Source: CBDCXE01 sp965223725 [NCBI: Nitrospinota bacterium]
GTDB lineage: Bacteria; Nitrospinota_A; UBA7883
Length of the DNA: 64,000 bases
Assembly (NCBI GenBank): GCA_965223725.1
Contig: CBDCXE010000005.1
Location: 1 to 64,000 of the forward strand
Direction of reading: 5' to 3'
Of the stretch, positions 16,702-25,127 are shown in pieces. Every line of letters begins with the position of its first letter. Within the stretch, counting starts at the first letter, position 1. A program made the position numbers and the translations under genes. The notes beneath the pieces were generated by a model. That model did no database searches and was not told the origin of the DNA. It saw only the letters and a program-made list of their open reading frames with translations.

Positions 16702-17934
16702 TCACTCTTTTTCGTCCGTCATCGCCAGCATGTCATCGTCGGCGCTGGTCTGGAAATAAATGCCCTTATCCCGCGGTTTGCCATGGGCGACCGGATCGAT
16801 ATATCTGCCGATCTCGTCACCGGTTTTGGCGACCACGACCTTTATCCGGTTCGCCTTCGCGTGGGCGTCGTTACGGACGCCGGTGACCTGCCAAGAGACT
16901 TCCATACCCGGTTTGCCGCCGGCTATATGGAACGTCCCATTCTCTATTTTACGGGCGATATATAAAGGAGCGAAGGCGCCAATCCCGGTCAGCTGATACC
17001 TGTAATCTCTGTTCAACGCTTCGAAATAATCCGGCATGCCCACCGTCGCCTCGCCATTATCGTCCAGCGTTACATTGCCATTATAAATGTTCATCATATC
17101 GGGTGACTCGACGAATGAATGCTGAAGAAACTTCCGCTCCGGCTCCAGCGGATGGTCAATCTTGAACGAGCCGGACGCCTTGCTCAGGTTGCCCGCCACA
17201 TGCACCCGGCCAGCGAAATAACCGGCGAAACCTGCATTGCTATTTGTTCTGCCGTATACACCAAAGTTGACCCCACTGTTTTTGATTGCATAACCGAATA
17301 CCCCAACTGCCCCGCTACTTGCGCTGTGTGTTTGACCAACAACACCTCTGGTAACACCCGTTCCGGCGGCGGCCTGGCCGATCAAGCCAGCGGCGCCTGG
17401 TGATGCGCTGTTGGTTCGCGCGACGGCGCCATAAGTTACACCGCTGCCTTTGGCGGCCAATGCATACATACCGATACCGGCGTTGCTGTTGGTCCTGAAA
17501 TATCCGCCAGTTGCATAGCCAGTGGCAGCGGTGTTAATTCCGTATACGCCAAAGCCCGCGGGGCTCGCGCTTTTACCGTATACACCGTATGTGGTTCCAT
17601 TGGTACTTTTAGCGATTCCTTCCACACCTTTGCCGGCGTTGCTCAAGACCTCGCCAACTATACCTTTGGTGGTTCCGGATGTTGTGACCAATCCCGCCAC
17701 ACCAACGCCATTGGTGCGTGTCCCCTGACCCCAAATCCCGATTAGGCCGCTGCCATATATACCGATTCCTGCGTTGCTGTTGATCCCATGGAATACACCC
17801 TCTAATCCGAGGAGGCTGGCTGTTATCTTACATTGCGCCGCGACCGGGCACGCCGCTTGCGAAGGGGCGGCGAAACAGAGTGTATATACTGCGGCAAACG
17901 TAATGCTGATGATTTTATATCGAAATGTTGTCAT
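16702..17934 (-). CDS. Secreted GVYG-repeat protein with a conserved C-terminal domain
   Basis: 410 aa from the ATG at 17934, preceded by GGAGG. A signal peptide (TLCFAAPSQA end) is followed by about ten degenerate repeats built on G-V-Y-G and TNSNAG (for example GIGIYGSGLIGIWGQG, GVYGKSASPAGFGVYGINTA). These would form a regular beta-structure as in surface or appendage proteins. The last 140 residues carry the recurring module KIDHPLEPERKFLQHSFVES, PDYFEALN and KPGMEVSWQVTGVRND, which commonly caps such repeat regions and is followed by a charged tail. It was probably exported to the surface; the function is unknown. Confidence 0.75.
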   Translation of the reverse strand: MTTFRYKIISITFAAVYTLCFAAPSQAACPVAAQCKITASLLGLEGVFHGINSNAGIGIYGSGLIGIWGQGTRTNGVGVAGLVTTSGTTKGIVGEVLSNAGKGVEGIAKSTNGTTYGVYGKSASPAGFGVYGINTAATGYATGGYFRTNSNAGIGMYALAAKGSGVTYGAVARTNSASPGAAGLIGQAAAGTGVTRGVVGQTHSASSGAVGVFGYAIKNSGVNFGVYGRTNSNAGFAGYFAGRVHVAGNLSKASGSFKIDHPLEPERKFLQHSFVESPDMMNIYNGNVTLDDNGEATVGMPDYFEALNRDYRYQLTGIGAFAPLYIARKIENGTFHIAGGKPGMEVSWQVTGVRNDAHAKANRIKVVVAKTGDEIGRYIDPVAHGKPRDKGIYFQTSADDDMLAMTDEKE

Positions 17935-18009
17935 TGCTCCCTCCAAGATTGTGTAAGTAATATTTTACACTGATATTAGGCGAGATCGAGGAGAATGCTG
18001 TTGCTATAC

Positions 18010-18052
18010 AAGAAATTCCGCCCCCGGCCCAGTCGCAGGGCCGAGGACGGAA
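18010..18052 (-). terminator. Probable terminator downstream of the monoheme protein gene
   Basis: On the minus strand TTCCG...CGGCCC, a 7-nt loop, then GGGCCG...CGGAA form a stem with an internal loop, followed by TTTCTT. It lies 17 nt after the stop of the gene ending at 18069. Confidence 0.6.
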
Positions 18053-18068
18053 CATAAAAAGCCAAAAA

Positions 18069-19418
18069 TCAGAAGCCGTACGCCACCAATCCATAGACAC
18101 CGTTGGAATCGTAGTCGACCCCTGAGTGATCGGTGAATTTGTTCTGGGCAACCTCAGCCTGAAACTTCAGGTTCGGGTGCAGATAATAAATAAGGCTGGC
18201 GACCCACTGGGTTGTCTTCTCATCAGAATCGTCCGGATCGTGCGAGCCATAGCGGGCCACCCCCAGCAGGTTATCCAGCAAAGGGTACATAACCTCTACC
18301 GTGCCGCTGGTGATGTTGATGTTGTCCCCATGCATCACGTTCTGTTTAAACTGCGCAATAGCGGCCATGACGTTCAACCCTGCGAAATGCAGGTCCACGC
18401 CGACACCGATGCCATCGGTATCCTGCTGGACCGACTCCGTCGCGCCGACCCGGTCATGCTTGAAAATAACGCCGAGGCTTTGCTCCGCCATGGTCAGTGA
18501 CAATAATCCATGATACGCGCCCACGCTATTCTCTGAATCAAGGACGCTGTCGTTTCCTACACCCAGGGCGTACTCCACCGCCACTTCGCCCATATCGAAA
18601 ATACCGTTGGCCTCTATACCCTCGTTAACCAGAGAGGCGCCACACGCCGAGCATGACGAAACCGTGGCCCCGCCATGTCCATGGCCGCCGCCACCAGCCT
18701 GCAATTGCAACAGATAATCGGTGATGGTCAGCCGGCGTGAACTGGAAAGAAACGGCAGATCGACCGCCATCTTGCCCATCCGCAGGTTCAGCCCGGCGTG
18801 CTCGATGATGTCCATCCATATCACATATGCAAGCGCCAGCGTGGTCTGGTCGTCATTTGCCAAAAGATGTGCGAAATACGAGACGTGTGGCGCCAGCGTG
18901 CCGCCCGCATATAGCAGCAATGCGCCGCCATCGAATCGTGAAGTTTTGGTTTCAGCTTTTTGTGACGCCTGGCTGACTGCCGGTTCATGATCACCGGCCG
19001 CCGGCTCTGCATCGTGGTCGCCGCCCATCGGTTCGGCGTCATGATCATCCACTTGGGCTAGGCCAGAGATCGACCGGCCATGGTCATCGCCACCGTTGGC
19101 AGGTTCCGCGGGGTGGGCCTCCAGCGGCGATTCGAGATCGAGGTTTTCATACTGCAAGGTACCGACCATGCCGATACCCAGCTTCTCCGCGTCCCAGATG
19201 TATGTGCCTTCTTCCCCTTCCATGCGGAACCCATTGGCGCGGTATTCGACTCCGAACTCGTTCAGTTTCGGGAATCCGACATGGCACAACGAACATTCCG
19301 CCCCTTCCAGCCTGGCGAAGGCCGGGACAGCGGAGGCGCCCTTTGGCAATACGGATACGGTTAAAATTATGGTAGCTATTGCCAGCATGCAATAACGTTG
19401 TATACAAGAGAAGTGCAT
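18069..19418 (-). CDS. Outer-membrane-type protein with one N-terminal c-type heme motif
   Basis: 449 aa. The signal peptide ends near residue 30, and then comes FARLEGAECSLCHVGFPKLN with a single CXXCH (residues 42-46). This N-terminus is characteristic of beta-barrel 'monoheme porin-like' proteins found in metal-, sulfur- or nitrogen-respiring bacteria. A low-complexity Asp/His/Glu/Ala/Pro segment near residues 115-150 (repeats of DHDAEP) and a GGGGHGHGG loop may bind metal. The remainder alternates polar and hydrophobic residues as in a barrel and ends in aromatic F. AGGAAAGAG precedes the ATG. Confidence 0.75.
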   Translation of the reverse strand: MHFSCIQRYCMLAIATIILTVSVLPKGASAVPAFARLEGAECSLCHVGFPKLNEFGVEYRANGFRMEGEEGTYIWDAEKLGIGMVGTLQYENLDLESPLEAHPAEPANGGDDHGRSISGLAQVDDHDAEPMGGDHDAEPAAGDHEPAVSQASQKAETKTSRFDGGALLLYAGGTLAPHVSYFAHLLANDDQTTLALAYVIWMDIIEHAGLNLRMGKMAVDLPFLSSSRRLTITDYLLQLQAGGGGHGHGGATVSSCSACGASLVNEGIEANGIFDMGEVAVEYALGVGNDSVLDSENSVGAYHGLLSLTMAEQSLGVIFKHDRVGATESVQQDTDGIGVGVDLHFAGLNVMAAIAQFKQNVMHGDNINITSGTVEVMYPLLDNLLGVARYGSHDPDDSDEKTTQWVASLIYYLHPNLKFQAEVAQNKFTDHSGVDYDSNGVYGLVAYGF

Positions 19419-19551
19419 ATCTCTTTCCTTTCATTTAATGTTTACGCAAATAGGCAGAGGTCAACCCTCCGATGTTGCGTTTATTGATAAAGATGATTTA
19501 GAAGAAGTGTTGGGGTGGTCTGTATAGCCCCTGGGAATGACAAATAGAAAC

Positions 19552-19863
19552 TTACTGGAAAGGTTCGGATAATAAAACATTCGAAGTATGAATAAGGGCC
19601 ATTATCATAGAATTGTTGTCTCTGCCGGGTCCAGCATCATAGGAGCAGCAATCAAAGTTGCTTGTGCAGCCATCGCACTGCGAAGAATTATGTTTATGGC
19701 TATTTTCGGATGGGGCCATATTCTCCATACAATCCGTTTTATGGCCCGAAGACATAAAAAAACCTGTGCCAATATCTGTTCTGGCAGTTGTATGGGCGTT
19801 GGATACATTGAATGCTAGGGCAATGCTAATATATAAAGCAGGCAAAAGAAGTGAATAGCTCAT
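19552..19863 (-). CDS. Small exported Cys/His-rich protein
   Basis: 103 aa with a signal peptide (MSYSLLLPALYISIALAFNVSNA) and a mature part rich in Cys, His, Ser and Asn, including SQCDGCTSNFDCCSYD. The general design resembles the His/Cys-rich exported protein at 49329-49811, suggesting metal binding or disulfide-stabilised structure. The ribosome-binding site is weak, and the neighbourhood is AT-rich compared with the rest of the window. It could be a remnant or a recent acquisition; no family is recognised. Confidence 0.5.
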   Translation of the reverse strand: MSYSLLLPALYISIALAFNVSNAHTTARTDIGTGFFMSSGHKTDCMENMAPSENSHKHNSSQCDGCTSNFDCCSYDAGPGRDNNSMIMALIHTSNVLLSEPFQ

Positions 19864-19941
19864 ATTCCGATATCCCCGTTGTCATCTTCTTAGATATTAC
19901 ACAAAACGTAGAGTCAGTTAACCTTTTTTCCTTGTCTTGAT

Positions 19942-20580
19942 TCAGAAAACAGAGCCGAGGGGGTTGAAAAACTCCTGGCCCGAGATATCGCTCCGGACCT
20001 TTTTCACCAGCTTTTCATAGTCGGCCTCGTTGGCGACGAAGTCTATGTTATTCGTGTTGATAATCAGCAGCGGCGTGCTTTTATAGTTGAAGAAATGCTC
20101 GTTGAACGCCTTGTTCACCTTGTCGATATACATCTCCAACACGTTCTTCTCGATACCGCGGGAGCGTTTGCGGATCCTGGTCATCAGCGTGGACGTGTCC
20201 GCCTGCAGGTAGACCACCAAGTCGGGTCGGGGCACGTTTTTCACCAGTTGGTTATACACCTCGATATAGAGCCGATATTCGCTCTCGTCCAGGTTCAGCC
20301 GGGCGAAGACCATATCCCGCTCCATAATATAATCGCAGATCACCGTGTGGCTGAACAGGTCCGGCTGTGAAAGCTGGCCCAGTTGCTTATAGCGCGATAC
20401 CAGAAAAAACATTTGGGTCTGGAACGCATACCCTTTTTGGTCCTTATAGAACGACGCCAGGAACGGGTTTTCGTCGATGGTCTCCATGGTTGGTTGCACG
20501 CCGAACGTCTCGCCCAGCATAGCCACGAGGCTGCTTTTCCCGACGCCGATCGGCCCTTCCACAGCTATATAACGGCTCAT
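19942..20580 (-). CDS. Deoxynucleoside kinase (dCK/dGK type)
   Basis: 212 aa. The P-loop IAVEGPIGVGKSSL is at the N-terminus, ENPFLASFYKD and the FFLVSRYKQL helix follow, then the ERD-type catalytic segment CDYIMERDMVFARL, and the Arg-rich lid RIRKRSRGIEK. This is the bacterial deoxynucleoside kinase fold, which phosphorylates salvaged deoxynucleosides with ATP. It starts 13 nt after the folK stop, so dapL-folK-dNK is probably one minus-strand operon. Substrate preference cannot be read. Confidence 0.9.
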   Translation of the reverse strand: MSRYIAVEGPIGVGKSSLVAMLGETFGVQPTMETIDENPFLASFYKDQKGYAFQTQMFFLVSRYKQLGQLSQPDLFSHTVICDYIMERDMVFARLNLDESEYRLYIEVYNQLVKNVPRPDLVVYLQADTSTLMTRIRKRSRGIEKNVLEMYIDKVNKAFNEHFFNYKSTPLLIINTNNIDFVANEADYEKLVKKVRSDISGQEFFNPLGSVF

Positions 20581-20593
20581 ACTACATACCCGG

Positions 20594-21085
20594 TCACGGA
20601 TCCAGTTTACGTAACGCCTGCCCCTCCTCGGGCAGTTTATGATACAGCTCGGTCACGGTTTCGCCCAGCACCGGGTGGACCAGCTTTGGGTCGATATCCA
20701 TCAACGGTTTTAATACAAAACGCCTCTCCTCAACCAATGGATGTGGTATGACCAGCTCATCGGTGCAGACAGTAATATTATCATAAAAGATGATATCGAT
20801 ATCGATCTCCCGCGGGCCCCATCGCTCTGTCGGGACGCGGCCCAGCTGCTTCTCGATCCGTTTCACCATATCCAGCAGCTCATCAGGGGAATGCCAGGTG
20901 TCGATCGATACAGCGCTGTTGACGAACCAGGGCTGGTCCGTTTTGCCCTGCGGCTCGGTTTCATAGAACGATCCCAGGCCCCTCGGCTTGACCCCGCTCT
21001 GTTTTAATATCAGCTCAATGGCATTCAACAGAGAGCCCAGCGGGTCGTCGCTGTTCGATCCGATCGACAGGTATACAACCGGCAT
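20594..21085 (-). CDS. folK: 6-hydroxymethyl-7,8-dihydropterin pyrophosphokinase
   Basis: 163 aa, usual for FolK. It transfers pyrophosphate from ATP to 6-hydroxymethyldihydropterin in folate synthesis. Motifs: VYLSIGSNSDDPLGSLLNAI at the start, SFYETEPQGKTDQPWFVNSA, then RWGPREIDIDIIFYDN and LVIPHPLVEERRFVLKPL. It lies between dapL and the deoxynucleoside kinase gene with short gaps. Confidence 0.95.
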   Translation of the reverse strand: MPVVYLSIGSNSDDPLGSLLNAIELILKQSGVKPRGLGSFYETEPQGKTDQPWFVNSAVSIDTWHSPDELLDMVKRIEKQLGRVPTERWGPREIDIDIIFYDNITVCTDELVIPHPLVEERRFVLKPLMDIDPKLVHPVLGETVTELYHKLPEEGQALRKLDP

Positions 21086-21101
21086 TCATTCACCGATACT
21101 G

Positions 21102-22343
21102 CTAGAAGACAAATTTACCTCCAGAGAGTCGTTTGGCGATCTCATCGGCCACCCGTTTCTCGTCATCGGCGCCATCGGAAGAGAAAGTAGCCGAGAACCG
21201 GACATACGACCCCGCGTCATCCCACGGCACAGTAGAGATCAGCTTCTCCTTGATCAGCCATTGCGAGAAATCTTCACCATTAGCGAATGTCGGCCCACCT
21301 TCGATAGACTTTGGCGCTTTCACATATAAATAAAACGTGCCGGCGGGCATGGTGGCGGTCAGCCCAGACTTTTTTAACGCCTCCACCAGCAAAGCCAGGC
21401 GTCGCTCATACTTGGCGCCGATCTGTTCGGTTATCTGCGGGTTGTCCAGGGCGGTTATGCCCGCCTTCTGGATGGCGATGAACTGGCCCGAGTCGCAGTT
21501 ATCTTTCACCGTGGCAAAAGCATTGACCAATAGCTTGGAGCCGGCCACGAACCCCAGCCGCCAGCCGGTCATGTTATACGATTTCGATAGCGAATGGATC
21601 TCCAGCCCCACATCCCTGGCGCCATCGACGCTGAGAAAACTGAGCGGCTTCGTGCCGTAGGTCAGGGCGGCGTAGGCGGCGTCCTGGATCACCACAACGT
21701 CGTTATCATTGGCGAACCGGACAACCTTGTCGTAGAACTCCGGAGTGGCCTGGGCGCCGGTCGGGTTGTTGGGGTAGTTGATGTAGAGCAGCTTCATCCT
21801 GCTTTTCTGTTCGTCGGTGATCGCGTCCAGGTCGGGCAGAAAACCGTTCTCCTCCAACAGCGGCAGGTTGAGCGCCTCGCCGCCCAAATATTTCGTGTGG
21901 GTGGCGGATACTGGATAGCCGGGCGATGTCTGTGCCATCAGGTCGCCTGGGTTGATGAACGCCAGCGGGATGATCGACAACGCCGATTTGCCGCCAATGG
22001 CGTGGTTGATCTCCGTGGCCGGATCGATGCCATCCACGCCGAACACATTCGACAAATATCGGGCGGATGCCTCCTTGAACTCGGCGATGCCGTTGTCGGC
22101 GTAACCCCGGTTTTCCGGCTTGCCCGCTTCGTCTCTCAATGTGGTAACCACCTGGTCGAACGCCATCTCGTCCGGCTCGCCGACGCCCATGTCGATCAGC
22201 TCAACGCCCGGATTGGCCTCCATGGCCGCCTTTTTCGCCCGTTTGATCTTTTCGAACTTGTATATGGTGGTGTCCTTGCCGAAGTTCGCCCCGCCGATCC
22301 GCTCGGCGAACAGGTTTTGTACATAGTTTTCGCTTGTTATCAT
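21102..22343 (-). CDS. dapL: LL-diaminopimelate aminotransferase
   Basis: 413 aa, a PLP-dependent class I aminotransferase that converts tetrahydrodipicolinate directly to LL-diaminopimelate for lysine and cell-wall synthesis. Distinctive DapL features are LIDMGVGEPDEMAFDQV, the YPNNPTGA motif, DAAYAALTYG, the PLP-Lys region IHSLSKSYNMTGWRLGF, and VPWDDAGSYVRFS near the end. DapL occurs in cyanobacteria, chlamydiae, Desulfobacterota, Nitrospirota and relatives, which bears on the host lineage. It is divergent from the DUF1638 gene. Confidence 0.93.
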   Translation of the reverse strand: MITSENYVQNLFAERIGGANFGKDTTIYKFEKIKRAKKAAMEANPGVELIDMGVGEPDEMAFDQVVTTLRDEAGKPENRGYADNGIAEFKEASARYLSNVFGVDGIDPATEINHAIGGKSALSIIPLAFINPGDLMAQTSPGYPVSATHTKYLGGEALNLPLLEENGFLPDLDAITDEQKSRMKLLYINYPNNPTGAQATPEFYDKVVRFANDNDVVVIQDAAYAALTYGTKPLSFLSVDGARDVGLEIHSLSKSYNMTGWRLGFVAGSKLLVNAFATVKDNCDSGQFIAIQKAGITALDNPQITEQIGAKYERRLALLVEALKKSGLTATMPAGTFYLYVKAPKSIEGGPTFANGEDFSQWLIKEKLISTVPWDDAGSYVRFSATFSSDGADDEKRVADEIAKRLSGGKFVF

Positions 22344-22454
22344 ATTTACCTAACTGTTTTTATGGTTCAATTCCAATTGTTAATCGAAGCATAGGATTGT
22401 AGAACATGACGCCCCCATGGTCAAACCGCTCATTCGCTTGCCGGCGTCTTCCGG

Positions 22455-22496
22455 TTGACTGCCAGGATCGTTGTATGTACAATTATATAGTACAAC
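22455..22496 (+). promoter_or_regulatory. Sigma-70-type promoter overlapped by an operator-like repeat (DUF1638 gene)
   Basis: TTGACT (22455-22460), 17 nt, TACAAT (22478-22483) make a near-consensus promoter 38 nt before the DUF1638 ATG. GTTGTA-N15-TACAAC (22470-22496) spans the -10 box, with an inner TGTAC/GTACA symmetry. Arms and spacing are the same as in the palindrome at 1341-1373. Binding here would block polymerase, so repression is the likely mode. Confidence 0.65.
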
Positions 22497-22520
22497 CACA
22501 GCAAGGGAGCGCTGGATAAT

Positions 22521-23168
22521 ATGAGAATTGGTGTCGTAGCCTGCAAAATGATGCACCGGGAAATCGATAAGGCACTGAAGAAGTTCCCGGAGATCGACGA
22601 GGTGGTCTATATCAGGGAAGGGGAGCATGTGGACCCAAAGCGGCTGCGCAAGCAGGTGCTGGCCCACCTGAAGGCGATGAAGAAAAAGGTCGATGTCATA
22701 TTCCTCGGTTATGGTCATTGCCACTCATTGAAAGATATCGGGGACGAGATCGACATCCCGGTGGTTCACCCGGAGGCGGACGACTGCATCGCCATACTGT
22801 TCACACCGGAGCGTTATGCCAAAGAGGTGGAGAAAACCGCCGGCACATGGTTCATGACCCCCGGCTGGGCCGTCAACGGCAAATCTATGCTGTATCGCGA
22901 GTTGAAATCGTTTAACAACGAGAACTACCCCGGCATGGATGAAATATCGGTGGCCAAGGAGCTGTTCAGCGGCTATTCCCGCGGGTTATATATAGACACC
23001 GACGTCGGCGACAACGACAAATATATGGAAGACGCAAAAGAGATGTGCGACACCCTCGACCTGGAGCTGGAACAGGCCACCACCCAATCCACCATCCTGG
23101 AAGACTCCCTCGCCAAATGCGTAGAGATCGTCAAAAGTTTGGAAGCAAAAGCCGCATCTGACGGATAA
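22521..23168 (+). CDS. DUF1638 family protein
   Basis: 215 aa. The N-terminus IGVVACKMMHREIDKALKK and the segment VDVIFLGYGHCHSL, followed by HPEADDCIAILF, match DUF1638, a family of unknown function found mainly in anaerobes and often next to corrinoid-dependent methyltransferase genes. GKSMLYRELKSF and ELFSGYSRGLYID follow as in the family. Here it stands alone between dapL and rplU under its own promoter. A role in one-carbon/corrinoid metabolism is inferred only from the family's usual company. Confidence 0.75.
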   Translation: MRIGVVACKMMHREIDKALKKFPEIDEVVYIREGEHVDPKRLRKQVLAHLKAMKKKVDVIFLGYGHCHSLKDIGDEIDIPVVHPEADDCIAILFTPERYAKEVEKTAGTWFMTPGWAVNGKSMLYRELKSFNNENYPGMDEISVAKELFSGYSRGLYIDTDVGDNDKYMEDAKEMCDTLDLELEQATTQSTILEDSLAKCVEIVKSLEAKAASDG

Positions 23169-23204
23169 CAGCGAACTTTATCAACTACCCGACACTGAAA
23201 ATGG

Positions 23205-23233
23205 TTGCATATCCGTTTCAATTCTGTGATAAT
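23205..23233 (+). promoter_or_regulatory. Promoter candidate for rplU-rpmA
   Basis: TTGCAT (23205-23210), 17 nt, GATAAT (23228-23233), located 41 nt before the rplU start. The spacing and -10 box are near consensus for sigma-70. Confidence 0.6.
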
Positions 23234-23273
23234 TTCCGATTCAATAAAATGATAGATGGAGTGAATTGAATAA

Positions 23274-23585
23274 ATGTTCGCTGTGGTGAATACGGGCGGT
23301 AAGCAGTATAAGGTGTCGAAGGGCGATATCCTGGAGATAGAGAAAATTGAAGGCGAGGAGGGCTCGCAGATCGAGCTGGCGCCTGTGTTGATGACCGGCG
23401 GCGGCGGATCGACCGAGATCGGGACCCCGGCGCTGGAGGGCAAAAAAGTCACAGCCAAAATCGTGGCGCAGGTGAAGGCCCCGAAGGTTGTGATTTTAAA
23501 ACACAGGCCGCGACAGCAGGCCAGTAGAAGAAAACAGGGCCATCGACAAAGGCTGACCCGGGTCGAAATAGTTTCCATCGACTAA
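23274..23585 (+). CDS. rplU: Ribosomal protein L21
   Basis: 103 aa, full length. It begins [20 protein letters not shown], and the conserved C-terminal block [17 protein letters not shown] binds 23S rRNA (family: [16 protein letters not shown]). The gene is followed 32 nt later by rpmA, the usual L21-L27 pair upstream of obgE. Confidence 0.97.
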   Translation: MFAVVNTGGKQYKVSKGDILEIEKIEGEEGSQIELAPVLMTGGGGSTEIGTPALEGKKVTAKIVAQVKAPKVVILKHRPRQQASRRKQGHRQRLTRVEIVSID

Positions 23586-23617
23586 ATATATATAGATAAG
23601 CAGGAGGCAGATAACCA

Positions 23618-23881
23618 ATGGCGCATAAAAAAGGACAGGGCAGCACATCCAACGGGCGTGACTCCGCGGGCCGCCGACTGGGCGTGAAAAAGTTTGGCGG
23701 GCAGACCGTGCGCGCGGGCAACATATTGGTGCGCCAGCGCGGGACCCGGTTTTTCCCTGGTGAAAACGTCGGCATCGGCAACGATCATACCCTGTTCGCC
23801 ACGGCGGATGGCATCGTCCACTTCGAGGAAAAGGGCAAAGGTCCACGTCGATATATAAGGGTGGAATCCGCCAGCTCCTGA
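23618..23881 (+). CDS. rpmA: Ribosomal protein L27
   Basis: 87 aa, beginning [20 protein letters not shown] and including [20 protein letters not shown], both universally conserved. It starts directly with AHKKG, with no cleavable N-terminal extension of the Firmicutes type. AGGAGG precedes the ATG. A terminator follows at 23901. Confidence 0.97.
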   Translation: MAHKKGQGSTSNGRDSAGRRLGVKKFGGQTVRAGNILVRQRGTRFFPGENVGIGNDHTLFATADGIVHFEEKGKGPRRYIRVESASS

Positions 23882-23900
23882 CCTGACCAAACAAACTGCG

Positions 23901-23933
23901 CCGCTCCGCCTTTGTAAGGGGAGCGGTTTTTTT
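23901..23933 (+). terminator. Rho-independent terminator between rpmA and obgE
   Basis: CCGCTCC pairs with GGAGCGG around a 12-nt loop, followed by seven T residues. It separates the ribosomal protein transcript from obgE, or attenuates readthrough. Confidence 0.85.
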
Positions 23934-23954
23934 ATGGGATAAACCGTAAAATAA

Positions 23955-24980
<1,026 letters not shown>

Positions 24981-25127
24981 ACGCGCATTACCAGAAAAAT
25001 GTATCATAATGGAAACCAACCATGGATTAAGCTTGATTTACTTAATTGGTTAGTTTATAAATATCGATCTTAAACTCCCGATACTTGGTTATTATCGAGA
25101 GATGAACATATAGATGGAATCATCCAG

